DNA of 32,959 nucleotides from Deltaproteobacteria bacterium (GTDB lineage: Bacteria; Desulfobacterota; Desulfobacteria; Desulfobacterales; C00003060): contig DAOUZN010000005.1 of the NCBI GenBank assembly GCA_030665585.1, forward strand, positions 1 through 32,959, given 5' to 3'. Shown in pieces: positions 17,283-25,721 of the stretch (its first letter is position 1; each line of letters opens with the position of its first letter). The notes below the pieces were generated by a model. That model ran no database searches, was not told the DNA's origin, and was given only the letters and a program-made list of their open reading frames with translations. A program made the translations under genes and the position numbers.

Positions 17283-18419
17283 TTGGTTGTGTCAAGAAAA
17301 TATTTTCTCTCTCAAGAAATGTTGGCAAGTGCCCCTTCTCCCGTCATGTCTGTACAACACGACGTAAGAAACTTTACCCAGGAGGCCTTCACGCGTTGGC
17401 TCGAAGATCACAACGTCGCAGCTTATCGGGCCGACCAGATCCTGAGATGGGTATACCATCGAAACATCTGTTCCTTTTCCCACATGACAGACCTGTCAAA
17501 GGATTTGAGGGAGTGGCTTTTTGGCCAGCTCGTCATCAGCCGACTGGAGCCGACACAGGTCCTGGGTTCCGTGGATGGCTCCAAGAAATACCTGTTCCGG
17601 CTTGAGGACGGGCATCACATTGAAAGCGTGCTGATTCCCGAGCGAAATCATTGGACACTGTGTGTGTCCAGCCAGGTGGGGTGCGCTATGGGATGTAAGT
17701 TCTGCCTCACCGGCCGTAGCGGCCTCTTACGCGATTTGGAACCTGCCGAGATTGTGAACCAGGTCTGCGCCGTTAAAGATGACCTGCCACACGGGAAGCC
17801 TCTGACGAATATCGTGTTCATGGGAATGGGAGAACCCCTTGCCAATTATGACAGCGTGATCCAAGCCATTGGCACCATCACCGGCAACAACGGCCTGCAG
17901 TTTTCCAACCGCCGCATCACCGTGTCTACGGCAGGCCTGGCCCCCAGGATAGAGGACCTTGGACGGGACATCACGGTGAACCTGGCCGTTTCTCTCAATG
18001 CTGCGGACAACAAGACCAGAAACCGGTTGATGCCTATCAATCGCACCTACCCTATGGAGGAGCTCCTCTCTGCGTGCGGCAGGTTTCCTCTCCTCTCGCG
18101 GCGCAGGATCACCTTTGAATACGTCTTGATGGCCGGTGTCAATGACAGGCCTGAAGACGCAAAACGCCTGGCAAAGATCCTGAGGCCCTTGCGGGCCAAA
18201 ATCAACCTGATACCCTTCAACCCCTTTGAGGGGACCCCGTTCAAAACCCCCTCGGAGGCCGCCATATGCGCCTTCCAAAAAATTCTCTTGGATCGTCACT
18301 ACACCGCTATTATTCGCCGTAGTAAGGGCGAAGACATTCATGCCGCCTGCGGACAACTCCGCGCAAGGAAGGCCCTTGGGATGGTCCCCCCACAAAGGGG
18401 AAGACAGGCTGGAGCATAA
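17283..18419 (+). CDS. rlmN: Dual-specificity 23S/tRNA adenine-C2 methyltransferase RlmN
   Basis: Radical-SAM CAMGCKFC motif, FMGMGEPLANYDSV, LAVSLNAADN, EYVLMAGVND; the start could instead be 17346. Confidence 0.96.
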   Translation: MVVSRKYFLSQEMLASAPSPVMSVQHDVRNFTQEAFTRWLEDHNVAAYRADQILRWVYHRNICSFSHMTDLSKDLREWLFGQLVISRLEPTQVLGSVDGSKKYLFRLEDGHHIESVLIPERNHWTLCVSSQVGCAMGCKFCLTGRSGLLRDLEPAEIVNQVCAVKDDLPHGKPLTNIVFMGMGEPLANYDSVIQAIGTITGNNGLQFSNRRITVSTAGLAPRIEDLGRDITVNLAVSLNAADNKTRNRLMPINRTYPMEELLSACGRFPLLSRRRITFEYVLMAGVNDRPEDAKRLAKILRPLRAKINLIPFNPFEGTPFKTPSEAAICAFQKILLDRHYTAIIRRSKGEDIHAACGQLRARKALGMVPPQRGRQAGA

Positions 18420-18610
18420 AGGTGTGCGTGCCTTTTGCCCCTGATGGTCCTTGTCCGGGCCTGTTGTCGTTGCTGTTTCCCCACTAGGCGGATTGTGCTA
18501 TAGGAACCAAAAAAAATGCGTTGGCTTTTCGCTTTTTGGGGGCAGGTGGTAGAGAATGTGATCGCCGTTCTCGATCCACCGCTGTTTTATTCCGTTACTA
18601 TGGAAAAGAT

Positions 18611-18655
18611 GAACTCGTAAAAGTGTTTTGCGAACGACATTGACCATTTTGATGG
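18611..18655 (+). repeat. Solo left end of the MITE-like element, immediately upstream of queF
   Basis: GAACTCGTAAAAGTGTTTTGCGAACGACATTGACCATTTTGATGG matches 2984-3027 with few differences. Confidence 0.75.
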
Positions 18656-18667
18656 ACAGGAGTCTGC

Positions 18668-19090
18668 ATGGATATACCGGATATGGCGAAAAAGCTGCTA
18701 GCTAAGATTGAAAAGCCTGATACAGTGGACCGGGATCTCCTTGAAGTGCTGGACTATGCCTATGGGACACAACGGGATATTGAGATCAAGATAGACCAAC
18801 CCGAATTCACCTCGGTGTGTCCGCGTTCAGGTCTTCCCGACTATGGGCGTATCACCTTTCGCTATGTTCCCAAGGACAAGATCGTCGAATTGAAGTCGCT
18901 GAAATATTACCTGTTGCAATATCGCAATGTGGGCATCTTTTATGAGCACGTGGTCAATCGGATTCTGGAGGATTTGGTACGTGTCCTTGACCCCAAGTTC
19001 ATGGAGGTCATAGGGACCTTTACGCCTCGAGGCGGTGTGACCACGACCGCTCGGGTAGAATACCGGCGGGAAAGATCCGTACAACCTTGA
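18668..19090 (+). CDS. queF: NADPH-dependent 7-cyano-7-deazaguanine reductase
   Basis: EFTSVCPRSGLPDYGRITFRYVPKDKIVELKSLKYYLLQYRNVGIFYEHVVNRI. Confidence 0.96.
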   Translation: MDIPDMAKKLLAKIEKPDTVDRDLLEVLDYAYGTQRDIEIKIDQPEFTSVCPRSGLPDYGRITFRYVPKDKIVELKSLKYYLLQYRNVGIFYEHVVNRILEDLVRVLDPKFMEVIGTFTPRGGVTTTARVEYRRERSVQP

Positions 19091-19143
19091 TGGTGCCGGG
19101 GCCTTAAGGTCTCGAGTAACAGGGCGGGAGAAAAGCCAAAACC

Positions 19144-20049
19144 GTGCGCACAAAGGCATTCATGATCGCAGCGCTCTATTTTGTGGGTTGCTTGTTCGTG
19201 CCTGGCTGCGCCACGACCCAGAAAATCACCGCGGACATCCTTGGCAAAGGACGGACGCTGAGGAAAAAAATTGCATTCTTGCCATCTGTTGACAGCTCGG
19301 GTTACGGGGGCAAAGATTTTCAAGGAGCGACTGCAGCACAACTCAAGGCTTTTCTGAGCCGCCGCTGCGACAGCCTGAGGATCATAGATTCTCGGAATAT
19401 CCGTAAGGCCTTGCAAGACGTATCTCGCTCTCCTTCAGGCCAGATCGACAACCTAGCCCTTGCCCATCTTGGCAGAATCTTTGGTCTTAGTGCTGTGTTG
19501 AAGCAAACCATCGGGCAGATGGAGTGTCTCACGGACAAGCGCGGCATCTGGGGATTCAGACGCACCTGTCGGCTCGCACGGCTCTCTTTCCGCGTCAGGG
19601 TATATGACATTCAAACGACAGCGATTCTCATGGATGAAATCGTCCGGGAGGATGTGGAAGTCTCCGAATCCGACTGGGACAACATCAAGACAGCTGATAG
19701 ATACAACAAGGGCATCGCCTATCAACTCCTTGCCAAGGTGATAGGCAAGATGGGCGAGATCATTTGCGAGCGCTTGGCCGAAGAACCGTGGGAAGGCTAC
19801 ATCATCAGTGGCTCGGACAATACATTCACGATCTCCGCCGGCACGGATGTGGGACTTGCCGCGGGGGATGTGTTAGAGGTTTTCGGCCTAGGCGAGCCCT
19901 TGAAGGGCCAAGAAGGTCAAATTTATTTGGTTTCAGGGCCGAAGATCGGCGAAATCAAAGTCACCAAGGTGAAAAGGAATCGGGCTGAGGCTACTGGCAT
20001 CCTCGGCTATGACCTTGAACAGAGCAGTTTCGTCCAGTTGAAGCAGTGA
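19144..20049 (+). CDS. Predicted lipoprotein, CsgG/FlgT-like
   Basis: N-terminal signal with lipobox FVPGC; KIAFLPSVDSSG..., C-terminal VGLAAGDVLEVFGLGEPL...IGEIKVTKVKRNRAEA. Confidence 0.6.
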   Translation: MRTKAFMIAALYFVGCLFVPGCATTQKITADILGKGRTLRKKIAFLPSVDSSGYGGKDFQGATAAQLKAFLSRRCDSLRIIDSRNIRKALQDVSRSPSGQIDNLALAHLGRIFGLSAVLKQTIGQMECLTDKRGIWGFRRTCRLARLSFRVRVYDIQTTAILMDEIVREDVEVSESDWDNIKTADRYNKGIAYQLLAKVIGKMGEIICERLAEEPWEGYIISGSDNTFTISAGTDVGLAAGDVLEVFGLGEPLKGQEGQIYLVSGPKIGEIKVTKVKRNRAEATGILGYDLEQSSFVQLKQ

Positions 20050-20051
20050 GA

Positions 20052-21053
20052 TTATAGGGGCCCTAAGATCCGATAGATAGGGATGGGCTCATCCAAACCC
20101 TTCACAGGTATGGGGGGTGTCATCGCTTCTGCCGCAAACCGGTCTGATACTTCTCTGTAAGTCGTCTCACTAACCAGTATTTCACCCCCTTTTGCCAGCT
20201 TCTCCAGGCGTGCAGCGATATTGACCGGCATACCAAAAGCCGTGTACTCCTTTTTTCTCAAAGAACCAAAGACGCCGGTCACGACCTCGCCGGTACAAAT
20301 ACCGATGCCTATGCGCAGCTCAAATCCATTGATTCGCTGCAATTGCCGGCTGATGCCTCGGCTGGTCTCCTGCATATCCATGGCCGATTCAATGGCCCTT
20401 TCAATATCGTCCTCGTGTGATACCGGGGACCCATAAATCACCATGATGCAATCGCCGATGTGTTTGTCCACCGTGCCGTTGTATCGATACGCAATTTCTC
20501 CCAGGGGGGTAAAATAGTAATCGTTCAGAAACTCCGCAATCTCTTGTGGGGGCACCTTCTGGGACATCTTCGTGAACCCTCTAATGTCACAAAAAAGAAT
20601 CGTCACTGTGTGTTTTCTGGGAGTCATGACGGTGGGGTCACTCTTGATCTCTTCATATACGGAATCAGAGATAAATTGTCTCAGCCGTTTCCTAATCATA
20701 ATCTCCTGAATCTTGCTCCGCAGTTCGATATTGTCAAAGGGCTTTGTGAGAAAACCATCAAGCCCCTCGTTGGTCGCCCGAATAGCAGATTCCATAGTGG
20801 CGTAACCCGTCAGGAGTATGCGCGTGATCTCGGGATTGAGCCTGGCAATTCGCGCAAGGGTTTCCAGGCCGTCCGGCCCGGGCATCTTATAGTCTGAAAT
20901 CACAACACCGATCTTGGAAAGGTTTTCTTGAAACAACCGTATCCCTGTCTCACCATCTTCGGCCGTGTAAACCGTGTATGGTTCGTTCTTCAGTGCCCGC
21001 TCCAGGGAGCGCCGCACCCCCTCCTCATCGTCGATAAATAAGAGACCTGTCAT
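20052..21053 (-). CDS. Response regulator receiver fused to class III adenylate/guanylate cyclase domain
   Basis: LLFIDDEEGVRRSLERAL...VVISDYKMPGPDGLE...LLTGYATMESAI...FLTKPF; VTILFCDIRGFTKMSQ...DKHIGDCIMVIYGSP...VNIAARLEKLA. Confidence 0.95.
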   Translation of the reverse strand: MTGLLFIDDEEGVRRSLERALKNEPYTVYTAEDGETGIRLFQENLSKIGVVISDYKMPGPDGLETLARIARLNPEITRILLTGYATMESAIRATNEGLDGFLTKPFDNIELRSKIQEIMIRKRLRQFISDSVYEEIKSDPTVMTPRKHTVTILFCDIRGFTKMSQKVPPQEIAEFLNDYYFTPLGEIAYRYNGTVDKHIGDCIMVIYGSPVSHEDDIERAIESAMDMQETSRGISRQLQRINGFELRIGIGICTGEVVTGVFGSLRKKEYTAFGMPVNIAARLEKLAKGGEILVSETTYREVSDRFAAEAMTPPIPVKGLDEPIPIYRILGPL

Positions 21054-21152
21054 CTTCTCCTCCTTGCTTGATGAACGCCTTAAACTGCTAACATTGTCTT
21101 TTTTTGTTTTCTGCCAGAAAAAGCGCGAATTTCACTACGAAACGCCTACAGG

Positions 21153-22133
21153 CTAAGGTTTAACATCCGAGGTCTGCAGCTCCTCAAAATAGGCCTGAAC
21201 GGCATCTCTCATCTCCTGTCGAGATTTCAAACGAATAATAGAGGACCGGAACCGGCTGCATCCCGGGAGCCCCTTAACAAACCAAGGCACACGGCTTCGC
21301 ATCATCCGCACGGCCCGGGCTTCTCCAAAATGATTCACGTTATTGTCAATGTAACGCAGGGTCCCGTGAAGACGTTCCGATAGATCGGGAGATCTGGGGC
21401 GTCTCGAGTGAAGAAGCTCAAGGGCCTGGGTAAAAATCCAGGGGTTTCCGATAGAAGCCCGCCCGACCATCACAGCGTCGCATCCGGTTTCACGTTGCAT
21501 CCTGACAACATCATCTGGTGTGCGGACATCGCCATTGCCCACGACCGGGATGGAGACACACTGTTTCAGCCGCGCGATTAGTGACCAATCGGCCCTACCA
21601 CCAAACCCTTGAAGGGCTGTCCTGGGGTGAATAGCCACGGCATCCACCCCGGCATCCTCGGCCACGCGGGTCACGGCCACAGCCTGGTCTCCCGAGGGTT
21701 CCCAACCTGAGCGGATCTTAATGGTCAGCGGGACGTCCACCACCCCGCGGACTGCTTTCAAAATCGCCCCGAGCTTTTCTGGTTGGCCCATCAAGGCCGC
21801 TCCCGCCCCTTGCCTCACGACCTTACGGACCGAACAGCCCAAATTGATGTCCAGGAGATCGGCGCCTTGGGCCTGTACAATCCGAGCTGCTTCCTGCATC
21901 ACCGCCGGGTCTGCCCCAAATATCTGGACAGAAAGAGGGCGCTCCGAGGGATGGCTTTTCAGAAGCTCTACGGTCTTCCGCCCACCGTGGACCAGACCGT
22001 TTGCGCTGACCATCTCAGTCACCACCAGGGCGCATCCTGCCTCTTTGGCCAACCGTCGAAAAGGAAGTTGGGTGATTCCAGCCATGGGAGCCAGAATGAG
22101 GGGATTTTCTAAGACCAAGCTCCCGATCTTCAT
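21153..22133 (-). CDS. dusB: tRNA-dihydrouridine synthase (DusB-like)
   Basis: LILAPMAGITQLPFRRLAKEAGCALVVTEMVSA...DINLGCSVRKVVRQGAGAALM...VVGNGDVRTPDD...GCDAVMVGRASIGNPWIF. Confidence 0.95.
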   Translation of the reverse strand: MKIGSLVLENPLILAPMAGITQLPFRRLAKEAGCALVVTEMVSANGLVHGGRKTVELLKSHPSERPLSVQIFGADPAVMQEAARIVQAQGADLLDINLGCSVRKVVRQGAGAALMGQPEKLGAILKAVRGVVDVPLTIKIRSGWEPSGDQAVAVTRVAEDAGVDAVAIHPRTALQGFGGRADWSLIARLKQCVSIPVVGNGDVRTPDDVVRMQRETGCDAVMVGRASIGNPWIFTQALELLHSRRPRSPDLSERLHGTLRYIDNNVNHFGEARAVRMMRSRVPWFVKGLPGCSRFRSSIIRLKSRQEMRDAVQAYFEELQTSDVKP

Positions 22134-22308
22134 GGACCCTGATAAATCACGAGGTTTGATATTTCAACTCCAAAGGTTACGAAGCCTATATATTGGGCCT
22201 TGATGAATATATAACGCCACATATAGTATAATCTTCTTGACAACGAGCTCCTATGTATCGTAGGGAAAACACCCAAATCATCTAAATCAGCCATCCGCAG
22301 AGATCCCT

Positions 22309-23583
22309 ATGGTGATACCCATGAAGAAAAAAGGGTTCTATGTCTTCGTCATTGTACTGGCCGCTTCTGCAGGTTGCTTCTTCTGTAAATGGTACTTTGG
22401 CCGCTGTGACATCCTCCCCCAGTGTGCGGTGGCCTCGGTGGCAGAAGCCAGGGTACGGCCTCAGAAAACGTCCATCTCCTCGACGCGGCGCATGCTGGCG
22501 GCTCAGGTTCTGGTCTTCAAATCGCGGGATTACCCCCAGGTAGAGCAATGTATGATTAACCTCAAGCATGCCGGCGTCAACACCGTCATCGTTCGCGCCT
22601 TTCAAAACCGGGGCGACCGGGTATATCGTTTTTCCCAGCCTCAGTGTAAGGCGGGAGTCTATTTCGAAACATCCCATGCGCCGGTGGTGGACCCTGTTTT
22701 GGCGAGGATCGTATCCATCGGGCATCGTCACGGGTTGAAGGTCTTTGCCTGGATGGAAACCCGCAAGATGCCCCTACACCTGGCTTACGCTGAACCCTTT
22801 ACTGCCCTCGGGTACAATTTTGAAACACGCTCCTTTGAACCGATCCGCGCGTGGAGCATCTTCGATGAGACTGTCGAGGAAAGGCTTATAGGCCTTTACG
22901 AGGACGTCGTTGGCTCCGGTATTGATGGCATTTTGATCCAGGACGACCTAGTCATGCACCAATACGAGGATTTCAGTTCAAAGGCCGTAGCCCTTTTTGC
23001 ACAGGAAACCGGCAGGGTGCTTGATCCCCAGACCCTGTACGACGGCGTGTTCCAAGACAAGGAAGGACGGTGGCTCGTGTCTCGCTATTCTGATACCTTC
23101 TGGTTGTGGGCGCGCTGGAAGAACCAGAAGCTGTTGAACCTGGCCCGAAAACTCATCCACGCGGCAAAGGCAGCAGCCCCTGAGATCGAGGTCGCCATGA
23201 ATTTCATGTACGAATCTGTGACGGCCCCAGACAACGCCCTGGCGTGGTTATCCCAGAGCCTAGATGAAGCAATGAAGCTACCTCTCGATTTCTATGCCAT
23301 CATGGCCTACCACAGGCAGATGAAAAAGGAGCTCCAACTGAGTGACGGTGCCGCCTACAACAAAATCTCCACGATGACGGCAACGCTGCTCAACGTAATT
23401 GATGATCCTCACAAGATTCTGATGAAGGTGCAGATGTCTGATTGGGACACCCGGAAACAGATTCCTGCCGACGAGGCTAATCAGGTCTTCAAGAGAATCA
23501 ATAATCAGGGGCGGGTCAGCCTCGCCTTTATTCCTTACTCCCCCAGAGTCCCCCTCCAAGTCATTGGGCATTATTTTCAGTAA
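22309..23583 (+). CDS. PgaB C-terminal-like glycoside hydrolase domain protein with N-terminal membrane/signal segment
   Basis: VQVDVF-like opening replaced by QVLVFKSRDYPQVEQCMINLKHAGVNTVIVRAFQN...LKVFAWMETRKM...GIDGILIQDDLVMHQYEDFS...MNFMYE...DFYAIMAYHRQM; no NodB-type deacetylase motifs seen. Confidence 0.7.
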   Translation: MVIPMKKKGFYVFVIVLAASAGCFFCKWYFGRCDILPQCAVASVAEARVRPQKTSISSTRRMLAAQVLVFKSRDYPQVEQCMINLKHAGVNTVIVRAFQNRGDRVYRFSQPQCKAGVYFETSHAPVVDPVLARIVSIGHRHGLKVFAWMETRKMPLHLAYAEPFTALGYNFETRSFEPIRAWSIFDETVEERLIGLYEDVVGSGIDGILIQDDLVMHQYEDFSSKAVALFAQETGRVLDPQTLYDGVFQDKEGRWLVSRYSDTFWLWARWKNQKLLNLARKLIHAAKAAAPEIEVAMNFMYESVTAPDNALAWLSQSLDEAMKLPLDFYAIMAYHRQMKKELQLSDGAAYNKISTMTATLLNVIDDPHKILMKVQMSDWDTRKQIPADEANQVFKRINNQGRVSLAFIPYSPRVPLQVIGHYFQ

Positions 23584-23866
23584 GGGAAGCCAGATAGGCT
23601 TCCCACTCTATGGGAAGCAAGTATTTCTTCTTGTTGTTGCAGTCCTTGCAGGCAGGCACGACGTTGCCCTTCTTGGATTTGCCGCCTCGGGCCAGAGGCA
23701 CGATGTGATCCATGGTCAGCCTGCGGGGAGGGAAGGATTTTCCACAGTAATAACAACGACCACGTGCCAGCTGACGCTTCCACCATTGGGACTGTCTCAA
23801 TTGGCGGGCTTTGCGCCGTTCTCGGTCGACGGCAATATCGTCTGTATCAACCATAACAGAACTCAA
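23561..23866 (-). CDS. HNH endonuclease family protein
   Basis: CYYCGKSFPPRRLTMDHIVPLARGGKSKKGNVVPACKDCNNKKK. Confidence 0.9.
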   Translation of the reverse strand: MSSVMVDTDDIAVDRERRKARQLRQSQWWKRQLARGRCYYCGKSFPPRRLTMDHIVPLARGGKSKKGNVVPACKDCNNKKKYLLPIEWEAYLASLTENNAQ

Positions 23867-24114
23867 AGTGCAAACCTCCCTGGAAATCCATGGCTACTAT
23901 CTCTTTCCGAGCCATTACACTTGCAAAGGCCAAGTGCAGATGCTTAAAGATTAATCTAGGGGGTCCGTGGTTTCAAGAAAAAAGGAGTCGGCATGAAGGG
24001 GTGGGGGCGCCTGGGCAGAGGGAAGTCCCCTTTCCAGAGGGAATCCCGCTTGCAAAGGGCCGGACGGTGCCCTATATTAAAAAAGATCATCTCCAAAAGA
24101 GTTGATAAGATCAT

Positions 24115-24141
24115 AAGGGTTCGAGGATTCAAGGGTTCAAG
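24115..24141 (+). repeat. Left arm of inverted repeat flanking a four-helix-bundle gene remnant
   Basis: AAGGGTTCGAGGATTCAAGGGTTCAAG; related to the reverse complement of 24292-24327. Confidence 0.7.
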
Positions 24142-24146
24142 TAAAA

Positions 24147-24279
24147 TGCAAGGATTATAAAGAATTAAGGTATTGGCAAAGATCCTATCAAGTATGTTTA
24201 GAAATTTACAGAATAACAAGAAGAGTCCCTAATGAAGGACACGGCCTGAGATCGCAAACAAGGAGGTGTGAAATCGTTA
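24147..24279 (+). pseudogene. Remnant of four-helix-bundle (23S rRNA IVS-type) protein gene
   Basis: Hand translation from 24150: KDYKELRYWQRSYQVCLEIYRITRRVPNEGHGLRSQTRRCEIV; no in-frame ATG (ATG at 24146 is frameshifted), similarity ends after about 43 codons. Confidence 0.75.
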
Positions 24280-24291
24280 GAAAGAAAAGCA

Positions 24292-24327
24292 CTCGACCCC
24301 TTGAATCCTTGACCCCTCGAACCCTTT
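24292..24327 (-). repeat. Right arm of inverted repeat flanking the four-helix-bundle remnant
   Basis: CTCGACCCCTTGAATCCTTGACCCCTCGAACCCTTT, reverse complement AAAGGGTTCGAGGGGTCAAGGATTCAAGGGGTCGAG. Confidence 0.7.
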
Positions 24328-24419
24328 GCATGAACTAATCGGGAGAAGAACCTTAAGAAAAGACGATATGAACGAAAACAAAGAATTTTGAGCTCTTATG
24401 ATGTAACAAACGACTCCAG

Positions 24420-25721
24420 ATGATGACACCCGTTGACGTGGAAGACACAGATATCTTGTTCACCGAATTTGACCTGTCCCAAGAGGTCTTAAAGGGCATC
24501 GATACGGCAGGGTTTAAGCGGTGCACGCCCATCCAGGCTCAGGCCCTGCCTCTGACGCTCAAAGGCGGTGATATTGCCGCCCAAGCCCAGACCGGCACGG
24601 GCAAGACAGCCACCTTTCTGATCACGATCTTGGATAGCCTTATCAGGGAACCCGGAGCCAGAGATCCTAGGCCGCGCGCGCTGATCATCGCCCCAACTCG
24701 CGAGCTTACGGTTCAAATCTGCGATGAGGCCAGACTTCTCGGAAGCCATACGGCATTCAAGGTGCTTCCGGTCTTTGGCGGTATTGACTATATCAAGCAA
24801 CAAAACGCCCTGCGCAGCGGTGCCGACATCGTGGTCGCCACACCTGGTCGTTTGATTGACTACATGAAGCAAAAGATCTTCCGGCCCCAGAACGTGCGTA
24901 TCCTGGTCATCGATGAAGCGGACCGGCTATTTGACATGGGCTTTTTAAGAGACCTCCGCTACATTCTGAGACGCTTGCCTCGTTATGGCAAACGCCAATC
25001 CATGCTCTTTTCCGCTACCCTCGCACATGCCGTGATGGAGCTGGCCTATGAGTACATGAACAACCCGCAAGAACTCTTTGCAGATCGCCAAATCACCGTG
25101 GAAGAGATCGACCACGTCCTGTACCATGTGGGCAATAACGTGAAATTCAACCTTCTTCTGGGCCTTCTAAAGCGCGAGACATGGCACCGCATCCTGATTT
25201 TTGCCAATACGCGAACCGGTGTGGAGGCGATTGCCCACAAGCTCAGAGGAAACGGCTTTGCGGCTGTCGGCACCACCGGCACGGTGGATCAGAAGAAGCG
25301 CCTAAGAATCATGCAACAGTTTAAAGCGGGACAGATCAAGATCTTGGTGGCTACCGATGTCGCCTCCCGGGGCATCCACGTTGAAGATATCGATATCGTG
25401 ATCAATTACGATATCCCACAGGATCCTGAAGACTATGTCCACAGGATCGGACGCACCGGTAGGGCCGGCAAGGCCGGTAGGGCCATTACGCTCGCCTGTG
25501 AAAAATACGTCTACTATCTGGAAGCGGTAGAAGAACTGGTCGGCAAAAAGATAGACGTCAAATGGGCTGAGGATGATTGGTACGAAGAAAACCTTGCCAA
25601 GCGGCCCCCGCGAAGACATAAGCGGCCGGTATCAGGTCGCCCCCGGCCGTGGTCTCCCTCCAAGAGGAGACAACCACGGACAAAGAAAAAACGGCCAGAG
25701 CCAAGACGTTCAAAGGCTTAG
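24420..25721 (+). CDS. DEAD-box ATP-dependent RNA helicase (RhlB/RhlE-like)
   Basis: AQAQTGTGKTATFL, PTRELTVQI, ATPGRLIDYM, VIDEADRLFDMGF, FSATLAH, HRIGRTGRAGKAG; basic C-terminal tail. Confidence 0.96.
   Translation: MMTPVDVEDTDILFTEFDLSQEVLKGIDTAGFKRCTPIQAQALPLTLKGGDIAAQAQTGTGKTATFLITILDSLIREPGARDPRPRALIIAPTRELTVQICDEARLLGSHTAFKVLPVFGGIDYIKQQNALRSGADIVVATPGRLIDYMKQKIFRPQNVRILVIDEADRLFDMGFLRDLRYILRRLPRYGKRQSMLFSATLAHAVMELAYEYMNNPQELFADRQITVEEIDHVLYHVGNNVKFNLLLGLLKRETWHRILIFANTRTGVEAIAHKLRGNGFAAVGTTGTVDQKKRLRIMQQFKAGQIKILVATDVASRGIHVEDIDIVINYDIPQDPEDYVHRIGRTGRAGKAGRAITLACEKYVYYLEAVEELVGKKIDVKWAEDDWYEENLAKRPPRRHKRPVSGRPRPWSPSKRRQPRTKKKRPEPRRSKA

Noticed and set aside
17727-18395. 222-aa minus-strand ORF
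   Set aside because: Shadow of rlmN on the opposite strand with no recognisable motifs.
18420-18667. Possible preQ1 riboswitch upstream of queF
   Set aside because: No recognisable preQ1-I aptamer consensus; the proximal part is the dispersed repeat end.
24117-24141. GGGTTCGAGG resembling a tRNA T-arm
   Set aside because: No acceptor stem, anticodon arm or CCA context; better explained as an arm of the inverted repeat around the four-helix-bundle remnant.
23993-24160. Possible small ORF MKGWGRLGRGKSPFQRESRLQRAGRCPILKKIISKRVDK... after an AAAGGAG
   Set aside because: Runs through the inverted repeat and into the pseudogene; no family recognised, likely chance.
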